Origin: Pseudomonadota bacterium
Lineage (GTDB): Bacteria > Chloroflexota > UBA6077 > JAJPHF01
DNA: 64,000 bases
Assembly (NCBI GenBank): GCA_021325365.1
Contig: JAJPHF010000079.1
Coordinates: forward strand, 14,152 to 78,151
Reading direction: 5' to 3'
Part shown: positions 16,948 to 24,218 of the stretch, one piece after another
Layout of the letters: the number at the start of each line of letters is the position of its first letter
Position numbering within the stretch: position 1 is the stretch's first letter
Made by a program: the position numbers and the translations under genes
Notes under the pieces: model-generated
The model's input: only the letters and a program-made list of their open reading frames with translations
Databases searched by the model: none
Told to the model about the DNA's origin: nothing

Positions 16948-17188
16948 GGCAATAAGCTCCGTGGGTCTCCCAGGGCGCGGCGTCGGAGGTGAAGCCGGCC
17001 CGCAGTCCAATGCCGCTGCTGCTGGTATTGTACGCCCCACGGCGGGCGTGTGGACTGCTTTGCGGATGGTCGAAGCCCGAACTTGCGGAAGTCGCAACAT
17101 CGGCCCTACTCGCAGCGTGCTGGCCGTTTTGGCGCCGAATTGCGGCGAGGGGCGCTGCCCGAACATGTACCACGGCGGCCCGCCGGCG

Positions 17189-17368
17189 CTACTGGTCTTG
17201 CGGTGTTGCGTCGGCGTAGAGCGCGGCCAGGAACTCGTCCAGGAGCGGATCGAGCGCGGTATCGTCAAGCTCGCCGTCCGCCGTGAACGGCACGGGCAGC
17301 AGCGTGCCCCGCACCAACTTCTCGGCCCCCCTGCCCTCCGCCGCCCTGTCCCCAGACCCCTTAGCCAT
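17189..17368 (-). CDS. small island protein B
   Basis: 59 residues. LVRGTLLPVPFTADGELDDT and the following acidic helix are similar in pattern to the product of the immediately upstream gene A (TWFKAPLTPDGKLDEEALRA). The start overlaps the stop of gene A by 8 bases (ATGGCTAA), indicating translational coupling. The 240 bases between this gene and the HEPN-motif gene show no further gene, only a weak TACAAT box at 17027-17032 on the minus strand. Function unknown. Confidence 0.55.
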   Translation of the reverse strand: MAKGSGDRAAEGRGAEKLVRGTLLPVPFTADGELDDTALDPLLDEFLAALYADATPQDQ

Positions 17369-17579
17369 GCTGCACCTCCAGGTCCCGCCCGGCATCGGCG
17401 CGGACGGCGTCGATGGCCGCGTGGAGCTTCGGCACCGCCGCGTCCAGCATGGCGCGAAGCGCCTCCTCGTCCAGCTTGCCGTCTGGGGTGAGCGGCGCCT
17501 TGAACCACGTGCCCACGATCCCGGGCCGTCCATCCGGTGGTCCACCATGACTTGCGGCCGAGCGTTCGCGCCTCACCAT
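17361..17579 (-). CDS. small island protein A
   Basis: 72 residues with basic N-terminus, the motif APLTPDGKLDEEALRAMLDA and a C-terminal helix (VPKLHAAIDAVRADAGRDLE). AGGAGGAG precedes the ATG at 17579. It is the first gene of the leftward set A-B-HEPN and shares a TxDGxLD motif with gene B, so the two look like a tandem duplication. It could be a regulatory or antitoxin-like partner of the HEPN-motif protein, but nothing in the sequence proves this. Confidence 0.55.
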   Translation of the reverse strand: MVRRERSAASHGGPPDGRPGIVGTWFKAPLTPDGKLDEEALRAMLDAAVPKLHAAIDAVRADAGRDLEVQHG

Positions 17580-17723
17580 CCCTGGCTCCTCCTCTTTGCC
17601 TGCAATTAGGCTCCCACCTCATCATCTGGCCAGTGGCCCCGCGCGTGCAATGCGTCCCGCACACACCGTGATGCGCTGCCGGTCGCCGGCCTCTGGTGCG
17701 GGGCCGGACTCGAAACGCTGTGA

Positions 17724-17757
17724 TAATTGTTCTGATAGAGAACAATTAGGGTAGAAT
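17724..17757 (+). promoter_or_regulatory. operator-promoter upstream of the excisionase-like gene
   Basis: A perfect 10-base inverted repeat, TAATTGTTCT (17724-17733) and AGAACAATTA (17739-17748), separated by GATAG, lies in an AT-rich island. TTGTTC within the left arm and TAGAAT at 17752-17757 form a plausible promoter with 19-base spacing, so a dimeric regulator bound here would block it. The site also sits between the divergent small-gene set and the recombinase genes. Confidence 0.5.
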
Positions 17758-17773
17758 ATGGCGGAGGCGGCGC

Positions 17774-18010
17774 ATGGCCGAACTGGGCGATCTGAGCCGG
17801 TACGTAACCTTGGCCGAGGCGGCGAAGGCGCTCGGCTTGCCGCGCGACACGGTTCGCCGGCGCGTCGAGCGTAGAATAATGGATGGAGTCCACCTGGCCC
17901 CACGGGTCTGGCTGGTCCGCCGCGATGAGGTCGAACGTTGGCGCGAGCGCGGCAAGCTGCCCGTCGGACGCAAGCCCCGCTCGTCTCGCCCCGAGCCGCC
18001 CACGAAATAG
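17774..18010 (+). CDS. excisionase-like helix-turn-helix protein
   Basis: 78 residues with a MerR/excisionase-type winged helix: YVTLAEAAKALGLPRDTVRR, then ERRIMDGVHLAPRVWLVRRD EVERWRE (wing and second helix). Such proteins direct recombinase excision or regulate the element. It lies 62 bases upstream of the serine recombinase on the same strand and directly after a palindromic operator. The C-terminus is basic (GRKPRSSRPEPPTK). Confidence 0.75.
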   Translation: MAELGDLSRYVTLAEAAKALGLPRDTVRRRVERRIMDGVHLAPRVWLVRRDEVERWRERGKLPVGRKPRSSRPEPPTK

Positions 18011-18072
18011 ATGACCTCGGCGCCGCTGCAACAGCCCGAGGTCTGGCGAGCCCCACCGAGGAGGAACCCACA

Positions 18073-19866
18073 ATGCCAAGTGTATCACTCCCCGCGCTCG
18101 CACCCCCACCCCTGGCCGCAATCTACTGTCGCGTGTCCACTCCGGGTCAGGAAGCAGACGGCAGCAGCCTAGAAACGCAAGAGGCCGCCTGCCGGGCCTA
18201 CGCCGAAGCCAACGGTTACCTGGTGGACGACGAGCACGTCTACCATGAGACACATAGCGGGGCGGAGTTGTGGGAGCGCCCCAAGCTGACTCGGTTGCGC
18301 GAGGCTGTCCGAGATCGCGCGGTGGGTGTAGTGCTCGCGCACGCCATCGACCGCCTGACTCGCGACCCAGTCCACCTCGGCGTCGTGCTCTCCGAAGCTG
18401 ATCACGTCGGGGTGTCGGTCGAATTCGTCACAGAGCCGATGGACGATTCGCCCGAGGGCCAACTGATCCTGTTCATCCGGGGCTACGCTGCGAAGTTGGA
18501 GCGAGCCAAGTTTGCGGAGCGCAGTGCCCGTGGCAAGCAGTACCTGGTCGAGCACGGACGACCACTGGTCGGGCCACGGCCGCCCTACGGCTACCGTTGG
18601 CGGGACGAGGCTAAGACCGGCTGGGAGCCCGACCCCGTGAGCGCCGCTGTCGTGAACCGCCTGTTCGAGGGTATAGCCGCCGGTAGGACGCTGGAGGCGC
18701 TGGCAGCCGAGTTGCGGGCGGAAGGGCTCCCTACACCCAGCGGCCGAGGCCAGTGGCGTCGCAACACCCTTGCCCACATTCTCCACAATCCTGCTTACTG
18801 CGGACGGCCGGTCGCCTACCGCTGGCGGCGCATCAAGGAGCGGGGCCGCTGGGTGCGCAGCGAACGGCCCGCGAGCGAGCGCGTGCCTCTACCCTCCGAT
18901 GTCGCGCCTGCACTCGTAGATGTTGGCACATGGGAAGCCGTACAGGCTGTACTAACCCGCAATCGCGAGAAGGCGGCCCGAAACAACCATCACCCCGACT
19001 GGCACTTGCTCCGTGGTGGGTACGCGGAATGCGGGCATTGCGGGCAGAAGCTTCGCGGCCACCAGTATACCGACCGCCGTGGGGATGCATACCGTGTCGC
19101 CGCTTACCGCTGTCCATCGGCACATGGCGGCAGTCTGCACCCCTGCGATGGCAAGCCAATCGTCAGCGGGCGCGCGCTGGACGAGGCCGTGTGGGCGCGA
19201 GTTGCGGCCGTTCTGCTCAAGCCCGAGACGATCCAGAATAAGGTGGCCCAACTACGCCAGGATGACCCGACAGTTGCCGATCTAGCCGCTCTAGACCGAG
19301 CGCTGGCCGACGTGGAGCGCAAGCGGGCCAAGCTAGTCCGTGTCCTGGCGGAGATGGACGAGGACACTGCCGCGCCCGTGGTGACCGAGCTTGGTAATCT
19401 CGCCGCACAGCGGCGCCGGCTTCTTGGCGAGCGTGCGACGGTGGAGGGACGCCAGGCCGCTTGGGCTGTCGCGAGCGCCCGCCTGGACGACTTGGTAGCA
19501 TGGTGCGAGCGCGTTGCCACCAACGTCAAGAAGCTTGATTACGTCGGCAAGCGGCTGGCGCTAGAAGCCCTCGGCGCGCGGGTTCGGGTGACCCGCGTGC
19601 CCGAGGGCATTCGGTGGGAGCTAGAGGCATCAGCGCCCCTGGACCCGCCGACGAGCGGTATTGTGTCCAGCACCTGGCCAGGTGCTGGCGCGTCTGCTGC
19701 CAGGTCGCGTGCCGCGCAATCGTCGTCCACTCGGCCTGGCCCAGGTCGAGCGCCGTCAGCATCTGGAACGGTACTGCCGGCGGCGCCCCCTGGCGGTCGG
19801 CCTTGTAGCGCTCGAACTCGCGCACGAGCGCCGGCAGCGCCGCCGGGTCGTGCGGCTTGCCGATGA
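18073..19866 (+). CDS. large serine recombinase of the island
   Basis: 597 residues as read. The N-terminal resolvase domain begins AAIYCRVSTPGQEADGSSLE with the catalytic serine in YCRVST, followed by LAHAIDRLTRD. A recombinase domain follows (PYGYRW...ILHNPAYCGRPVAYR), then a zinc-ribbon (CGHCGQKL...CPSAHGG...C) and a coiled coil (about residues 400-460). ATG 18073 follows AGGAGGAA. The recognisable protein ends near WELEASAPLDPP (about 19650); the last 70 or so residues are read through the right junction into the antisense strand of the TROVE gene, so the native C-terminus was probably changed by the integration. It should catalyse insertion and excision. Confidence 0.9.
   Translation: MPSVSLPALAPPPLAAIYCRVSTPGQEADGSSLETQEAACRAYAEANGYLVDDEHVYHETHSGAELWERPKLTRLREAVRDRAVGVVLAHAIDRLTRDPVHLGVVLSEADHVGVSVEFVTEPMDDSPEGQLILFIRGYAAKLERAKFAERSARGKQYLVEHGRPLVGPRPPYGYRWRDEAKTGWEPDPVSAAVVNRLFEGIAAGRTLEALAAELRAEGLPTPSGRGQWRRNTLAHILHNPAYCGRPVAYRWRRIKERGRWVRSERPASERVPLPSDVAPALVDVGTWEAVQAVLTRNREKAARNNHHPDWHLLRGGYAECGHCGQKLRGHQYTDRRGDAYRVAAYRCPSAHGGSLHPCDGKPIVSGRALDEAVWARVAAVLLKPETIQNKVAQLRQDDPTVADLAALDRALADVERKRAKLVRVLAEMDEDTAAPVVTELGNLAAQRRRLLGERATVEGRQAAWAVASARLDDLVAWCERVATNVKKLDYVGKRLALEALGARVRVTRVPEGIRWELEASAPLDPPTSGIVSSTWPGAGASAARSRAAQSSSTRPGPGRAPSASGTVLPAAPPGGRPCSARTRARAPAAPPGRAACR
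19667..19688. repeat. 22-bp perfect palindrome at the right island junction
   Basis: CCAGCACCTGG is followed by its exact reverse complement with no spacer. It lies just where homology to the TROVE gene resumes, so it may be part of the attachment site. No matching palindrome was found at the left junction. Confidence 0.55.
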
Positions 19867-20434
19867 GGTACGCGTAGAGCGCCCGCCGCGCCGCGCTCGT
19901 CGGCCGCGGGTGGACCATCTTGATCACGTCGGCCAGCGACGGATCGTTGCCGACGGCCGCCCGGAACAGCGCCTCGTCCGACCGCTGCGCCAGCCAGCGC
20001 TGCACCAGCCGCTTGGGCCGCGTGCCGAGCGACTTGCGGCCGGTCTGGCCCGAGCGCACGATCTGCACGAAGTTCCGCAGCATGCGGCCATCGTCGATCA
20101 CCCGCTCGAAGACCGTTTCCAGCAGCGCGCCGTCGCGCGTGGCGAGCACGGCGCAGAGCAGCGCCGGCAGGTCCTTCATAAAGCCGCGCTCGCGGCAATA
20201 CACCGCCGTGCGGGCGATGAAGGCCGGCTCGACCGCGGCGCACAGCGCGAGCACCGTGGCAAGCTGCTCGTCGGCCGACGCGTAGTACGTGCCGTTCAGG
20301 CAGCCCGTGGCGGCGTACTGTGCCAGCGCGGCCCGCGGCTCGAGCGCGTAGGCCAGCCCACCCGCCTCGTTCACGGCCGTGGTCGCCGGCGCCAGCCGAC
20401 CGATTAGCGACCGAAATAAGTTCTTGTTCGCCAT
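19690..20434 (-). pseudogene. TROVE/Ro60-like protein, N-terminal fragment
   Basis: About 248 residues from ATG 20434 (AGAGGTAAG upstream). MANKNLFRSLIGRLAPATTA, AYALEPRAALAQYAATGCLN, ERVIDDGRMLRNFVQIVRSG and LLDVIKM-like VIKMVHPRP are TROVE-domain signatures; FQMLTALDLGQAEWTTIARH is the usual late-domain stretch. Homology stops after ATWQQTRQHL, at the recombinase island. The frame then continues about 55 residues antisense to the recombinase, without homology. The VWA half is at 13774-14532. With rtcB and a HAD phosphatase nearby, the intact gene belonged to an RNA-repair or RNA-quality-control neighbourhood. Confidence 0.85.
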
Positions 20435-20660
20435 CGTGCTTACCTCTGGGCGAAAGGCCCATCCGCTGCGCCTATCATGGCCGATGGCGATGCGAGATAG
20501 CTAGCGAAATACGGCCAATTTCGTGCGCGTGGCGACAACGTTGACGGTGTTCGCAAGAATGGCAACGCGGGACCGCATTGGAAACGCTTTGCGCACTTCG
20601 CCGTGCCGAGTATGGCAACGAGGAATTATCCTCGGCCCTCGGTTGATTCCGGGTGCAGCC

Positions 20661-20690
20661 GGGCGGCAGGGGACGAGCCCCTGCCCTACG
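20661..20690 (+). repeat. dispersed palindromic repeat, family C
   Basis: GGGCGGCAGGGGACGAGC continuing to CCCTGCCCTACG; almost the same as 3461-3490. A degenerate copy follows at about 20739-20769. The rest of the 20435-20971 gap holds no gene that I can support. Confidence 0.75.
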
Positions 20691-20916
20691 TCACGGTCGC
20701 TGTGTATAGAGGATGATCGTAATCCGGCCGGGCGGCAGGGAAGGCGCCTCAGTGCTACGTTCTCATCGGCTGGGCGCGAGCGGCGGGGGGAATGCCATGT
20801 CCTACGGTTCTCACCTGTCCGGGCAGCCACGTTTCCGTATTGCAGCGGCGCACAATGTTGATCGAAGACGCAACGTTGCGGGGCTGATCGCGCTGCGCGC
20901 GTCATGGGCGAGCGGC

Positions 20917-20922
20917 TATAAT
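20917..20922 (+). promoter_or_regulatory. TATAAT -10 box
   Basis: A perfect TATAAT overlaps the first ATG of the following frame, so transcription must begin inside it; this argues that the XRE gene starts further downstream (GTG 20930 or ATG 20972). The -35 region is weak. Confidence 0.45.
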
Positions 20923-20971
20923 GCGCGACGTGACGACGAATGAGCCAGATGCTGGCGAGAGTGAGCCGACG

Positions 20972-21436
20972 ATGTGCCTGGTACGCCGGGCCCGCAGCCG
21001 CGGGTTTCCGGGCAACTACCTGAAGCGGATGCGCGAGTGCGCCGGCCTGTCGCAGCGCGCGCTCGGGCTGGTGCTTGCCCTGGATGCCACGCGCATCACG
21101 CGCATCGAGCGCGACCAGGTGCCGCTGGCCGGCGCCTACGCGCTGATCGTCGGCTGGGCGCGCGCCTGCGGCTACGGCCCGTGGGACGTCGGCCTGCAGT
21201 GCTTCCTGCTCCAGAGCGGCAATCCGCCGTGGCTACCGGAGGGCGATGCCCAGGCGGTGCTCTCCGTGGCGCGGCGGGCGGCCACGCTGGCGATGCTGCC
21301 GCGCCCGTCGGATCGCGCCGTCGTGGCGCGGCGTGTGGCGCAGCACCGCGCGGCCTGGGCGGCCACGCGACCCGACGGCGACGTCGCCCGCGCAGGCGTC
21401 CGCGCCGAGCCCGTGGGAGCACGGCCGTGCCGCTGA
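20972..21436 (+). CDS. XRE-family helix-turn-helix regulator
   Basis: About 154 residues. The helix-turn-helix is seen in LKRMRECAGLSQRALGLVLA followed by DATRITRIERDQVPLAGAYA, as in lambda-repressor/Cro-type proteins. The C-terminal half (WARACGYGPWDVGLQCFLLQ and beyond) is not recognised. An intrinsic-terminator-like hairpin follows at 21539. The next gene encodes a degenerate ImmA/IrrE-type protein; XRE regulators are often paired with ImmA proteases that inactivate them. Start uncertain: ATG 20972 is chosen because a -10 box overlaps the earlier ATG. Confidence 0.7.
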   Translation: MCLVRRARSRGFPGNYLKRMRECAGLSQRALGLVLALDATRITRIERDQVPLAGAYALIVGWARACGYGPWDVGLQCFLLQSGNPPWLPEGDAQAVLSVARRAATLAMLPRPSDRAVVARRVAQHRAAWAATRPDGDVARAGVRAEPVGARPCR

Positions 21437-21538
21437 AACCAGCCCGCCCCGGCGCGTTCCCCGGTGGCAGTCCCGGCGGCATGCCGACGGCGTTGTATCT
21501 GTCGTCCGCCGGGTGTCGCGCTGTCAACAGCCAAATGA

Positions 21539-21567
21539 GGGGGGCTGAGCAATCTACTCAGCCCCCC
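21539..21567 (+). terminator. strong hairpin after the XRE gene
   Basis: Eleven-base stem GGGGGGCTGAG / CTCAGCCCCCC with a 7-nt loop, followed by TTCG. It lacks a long U-tract but is the only terminator-like structure here. Confidence 0.5.
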
Positions 21568-21620
21568 TTCGCTACCCCAGATCAACTAGCCGCAGACGGA
21601 TGCGATCTACCACCGTGTAG

Positions 21621-21656
21621 GGGCGGGTCTCGTGCCCGCCCGCGGCCGCAGGCCGC
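21621..21656 (+). repeat. double-hairpin repeat, family B
   Basis: GGGCGGG-TCTCGTG-CCCGCCC is followed at once by GCGGCC-GCA-GGCCGC. The same two-hairpin unit is at 25442-25477 with loop changes, and in reverse near 3666. Confidence 0.75.
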
Positions 21657-21699
21657 CAAGCCGGCGCCGGCAGGATGCCCGAGTAGCCTGGAGGCCGCC

Positions 21700-22233
21700 A
21701 TAATCGCCCCCAGGCCTATTGCCCCCGCGATCTCGCCTCGCGACGCCAGCGCCGTCCACCTCGAACGCCTGCTGCGCCGCCACTTAGAGGAGCTGCGCTT
21801 CACCTTCGGCGACGAGCCGCTCGACGACTTGCAGGGCTTTCTCATCTGCGAAGACGGCAATCGCGCGCTGATCGCCGCCGCCGACCTCGGTCCCGACGCG
21901 CGGAGCTTCCTCTACCTGCACTGCCTGGGCCACCTGGCGCTCGGCCACGTCGACGGCACGCGGCTCAGCGTGACGTACGAGTTCCGCGACCGCTGGCGCC
22001 TCCCGCCCGCCGAGCAAGCCCGCGAGGCCGCCGCCGACGCCTGGGCGCACCAATTGCTGGCCTACGCCCTCGCCCCCCAGCACGGCCCCGCCCCGGGCCC
22101 GCGCGCGATCCGCCACCAGCTAGGCGCCCTCCGCCTGCCCCCCGGCTACCTCCGCGCCTGCCTCCAGCGCCTGCGTGCCGCCCTCACCGCCGATCCTGCC
22201 CCGGCGCCGCGGCGGGAGCAGGTCGCGCAGTAG
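21700..22233 (+). CDS. ImmA/IrrE-like protein with altered metal motif
   Basis: About 178 residues. The core LYLHCLGHLALGHVDGTRLS is laid out like the HExxH helix of M78 (ImmA/IrrE) metallopeptidases, but cysteine replaces the catalytic glutamate (H-C-L-G-H). The downstream helix EQAREAAADAWAHQLLAYAL fits the region with the third ligand (E/D-x-x-A-x-x-F/W). It is therefore probably non-proteolytic. No ATG, GTG or TTG fits well: ATA 21700 follows GGAGG; the earlier in-frame ATG 21481 would read through the terminator and a family B repeat. The gene may be decaying or depend on a rare start. The 3' end overlaps the convergent HAD gene by 114 bases. Confidence 0.5.
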   Translation: MIAPRPIAPAISPRDASAVHLERLLRRHLEELRFTFGDEPLDDLQGFLICEDGNRALIAAADLGPDARSFLYLHCLGHLALGHVDGTRLSVTYEFRDRWRLPPAEQAREAAADAWAHQLLAYALAPQHGPAPGPRAIRHQLGALRLPPGYLRACLQRLRAALTADPAPAPRREQVAQ

Positions 22234-22704
22234 CTCCGCCCACGACTCGACCCGCCGCACCTCCGGCAGCACGTGCGCGTAGCGGGCGACCTCGGCCGGG
22301 TCGGGGCGGAAGAGGTAGCGGGCGGGGACCGTGGTCAGGTAGCCGAGGACCTCCAGGCGATCGTCCACGAAGTGGGTGATGCCGAGCGCCGCACAGATGC
22401 CCGCCTTGTCCTGGCGCTGACGGCAGAAGTGGACGTGCTCAGGGGCGATGCCCGTCGTGCCGTAGAAGTCGTGGTGTGCCAGCCAGGCGAGCGTCTTCGC
22501 CTGCACACGCGCCCCGCACTTGGATACGAGGTACACGCGCCCGGCGAATCGGCCGCGATTCAACCGCCGCAGGGCCGCGAGCGCTCCTGGCACCGACGTC
22601 GTCTGCAAGTAGTTGTCGCCGAAGAACGAGGTGTCGCTCGCGTCGTTGACGCGGTCGATGATGACGCCGCCGACGTCTACCCCCAGTTTCTCGATTGTCT
22701 TCAT
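22120..22704 (-). CDS. HAD-superfamily phosphatase-like protein
   Basis: 194 residues. GVDVGGVIIDRVNDASDTSF contains the nucleophile region of HAD hydrolases, VYLVSKCGARVQAKTLAWLA holds the motif II/III area, and ITHFVDDRLEVLGYL supplies the paired acidic residues of motif IV. Phosphate-ester hydrolysis is expected. It lies downstream of rtcB on the same strand (274-base gap filled with repeats) and near the split Ro60-like gene, so a role in processing RNA ends is an attractive but unproven idea. AGGAAG precedes the ATG. The last 35 residues overlap the convergent gene and look non-conserved. Confidence 0.72.
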   Translation of the reverse strand: MKTIEKLGVDVGGVIIDRVNDASDTSFFGDNYLQTTSVPGALAALRRLNRGRFAGRVYLVSKCGARVQAKTLAWLAHHDFYGTTGIAPEHVHFCRQRQDKAGICAALGITHFVDDRLEVLGYLTTVPARYLFRPDPAEVARYAHVLPEVRRVESWAELLRDLLPPRRRGRIGGEGGTQALEAGAEVAGGQAEGA

Positions 22705-22747
22705 TGTCGTTTCTTCCTGAGCGGGAGGGGCGGACCTCCCCCCCCTG

Positions 22748-22912
22748 CCCCCCCTCCCGATGCGGGAAGGGGGAGGACGCGGGGGACGCCCTCATCCCAG
22801 CCCTCTCCCAGGGGGAGAGGGAGTAAGAGGCGCCCTCGCCCCCGCCCTCTCCCAGGGGGTGAGGGGGCCGGATGCCCTCACCCCGACCCTCTCCCAGGGG
22901 GAGAGGGAGTAA
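22748..22912. repeat. tandem CTCTCCC/GGGAGAG palindromic repeats
   Basis: One CCCTCCC-GATGC-GGGAAGGG hairpin is followed by three imperfect units (about 22788-22826, 22832-22871, 22874-22912), each built as GCCCTCAYCCC then CCCTCTCCCAGGGGGAGAGG. This fills the gap between rtcB and the HAD gene. Confidence 0.8.
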
Positions 22913-22978
22913 TGGGTACGCCGGCGCCGGATTCGGGACGGGCCGCACGGCCAGGGCTGAGGGCCGGGGCGCCGGTCT

Positions 22979-24202
22979 TCACCCCTTTACGCAGACGACC
23001 TGCCGCAGGGTGTGCACCACGTCGACCAGATCGGCCTGGGCCGCCATGACCTGGTCGATGGGCTTATAGGCGGCTGGCGTTTCGTCCAGCACGTCCGCGT
23101 CCTTGCGGCACTCCACGCCGGCGGTGGCCGCGGCGTGGTCGGCGAGCGTGAAGCGGCGGCGCGCCTCCGCCCGCGACATCGCGCGGCCGGCGCCGTGCGA
23201 GCAGCTCGTGAACGACTCGGGCTGCCCCTTGCCGCGCACGATGTAGCTCCGCGCGCCCATGCTGCCCGGGATGATGCCCAGATCCCCCTCCCGCGCCCGC
23301 ACCGCGCCCTTGCGGGTCACGAACACGTTCTCGCCGTAGTGATGCTCGCGCGCCACGTAGTTGTGGTGGCAGTGCACCACCAGCGCCCCCAGCTCGAACG
23401 GCGGCAGGTCGGGCCGCAGCGCCAGCGCCGCCAGAATGTGCCGCAGCATCAGCTCGCGGTTCGTGCGTGCGTACTGCTGCGCCCACTGCACGGCGTGCCA
23501 GTAGTCGTCGAAGTGCTCGGTGCCCTCGGGGAAGTAGGCCAGGTCGCCGTCCGGCAGGTGGATGAACCACCGCTCCATGTCGCGCTTCGCCAGCTCGATG
23601 AAGAAGCTGCCGATCCGGTTGCCCACGCCCCGCGAGCCGCTGTGCAGCATCAGCCAGACCTGGTCCGTCTCGTCCAGGCACACCTCCACGAAGTGGTTGC
23701 CCGTGCCGAGCGTGCCCAGGTGGCTGAGGTCGCTGCCGCGGTTCAGCTTCGGGTACTTCGCCACGATGCGCTCGTAGCCCGGGCGCAGGGCCGCCCAGGC
23801 TGCCCGCGCGTCGTCGGGCGGCTCGTCCCAAGCGCCCACGTCGCCGGGGCCGCCGTGGTTGGTCCGCCCGTGCGGCACCGCCACCTCGATCGCCGCGCGG
23901 ATGCCCGCCAGGTCGTCCGGCAGGTCGGCCGCCCGCAGCGTCGTCTGCGCCGCGACCATGCCGCAGCCGATATCGACGCCGACGGCCGCCGGGACGATCG
24001 CCCGGCGCGTCGGGATGACGCTGCCGACCGTCGCGCCGATGCCAGCGTGTACGTCGGGCATGGCCGCCACCCACTTGTGGATGAACGGGAGCTGGGCGAC
24101 GTTGGTGAGCTGGTCGAGCGCGCTCTGCTCGACGGACACGCCGCGCACCCACGCCTTGACCAGTCCCTGGTTCCGGGCGCGATAGACCGTGTAGCTCGTC
24201 AT
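22979..24202 (-). CDS. rtcB: RtcB RNA ligase
   Basis: 407 residues. Hallmarks are MPDVHAGIGATVGSVIPT, VGVDIGCGMVAAQTTL with the metal-binding cysteine, LGTGNHFVEVCLDE, MLHSGSRGVGN, HCHHNYVAREHH, SMGARSYIVRGKG and the C-terminal CSHGAGRAMSRAEARR, which contains the histidine that takes GMP. RtcB joins 2',3'-cyclic phosphate (3'-phosphate) and 5'-OH RNA ends using Mn2+ and GTP and so repairs tRNA or other RNAs cut by toxins. GGGAGGT lies before the ATG. No archease or RtcR gene is in the window. Its proximity to a Ro60-like gene recalls the known rsr-rtcBA RNA-repair operons. Confidence 0.95.
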   Translation of the reverse strand: MTSYTVYRARNQGLVKAWVRGVSVEQSALDQLTNVAQLPFIHKWVAAMPDVHAGIGATVGSVIPTRRAIVPAAVGVDIGCGMVAAQTTLRAADLPDDLAGIRAAIEVAVPHGRTNHGGPGDVGAWDEPPDDARAAWAALRPGYERIVAKYPKLNRGSDLSHLGTLGTGNHFVEVCLDETDQVWLMLHSGSRGVGNRIGSFFIELAKRDMERWFIHLPDGDLAYFPEGTEHFDDYWHAVQWAQQYARTNRELMLRHILAALALRPDLPPFELGALVVHCHHNYVAREHHYGENVFVTRKGAVRAREGDLGIIPGSMGARSYIVRGKGQPESFTSCSHGAGRAMSRAEARRRFTLADHAAATAGVECRKDADVLDETPAAYKPIDQVMAAQADLVDVVHTLRQVVCVKG

Positions 24203-24218
24203 CGTCCACCTCCCGCGA

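Larger units (their letters stand above)
14540..19690. mobile_element. serine-recombinase integrated island
   Basis: A block of about 5.1 kb bounded by the two halves of a TROVE gene. It contains a zinc-ribbon membrane protein gene, a large HEPN-motif gene, two small coupled genes, an excisionase-like regulator and a large serine recombinase whose 3' end abuts the right junction. Several genes are visibly less GC-rich than their neighbours. Exact ends are uncertain: homology to the host gene stops at about 14532 on the left and resumes near 19690 on the right; I could not define a common att core. Confidence 0.75.

Noticed and set aside
20435..20960. Y RNA gene next to the Ro60-like gene
   Set aside because: Y RNAs often lie beside such genes, and the gap is long enough, but I could not find a convincing stem with the Ro60-binding bulge or a tRNA-like module by eye.
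22788..22912. CRISPR-like array
   Set aside because: The three units are contiguous palindromic repeats without unique spacers, and no cas genes are present.
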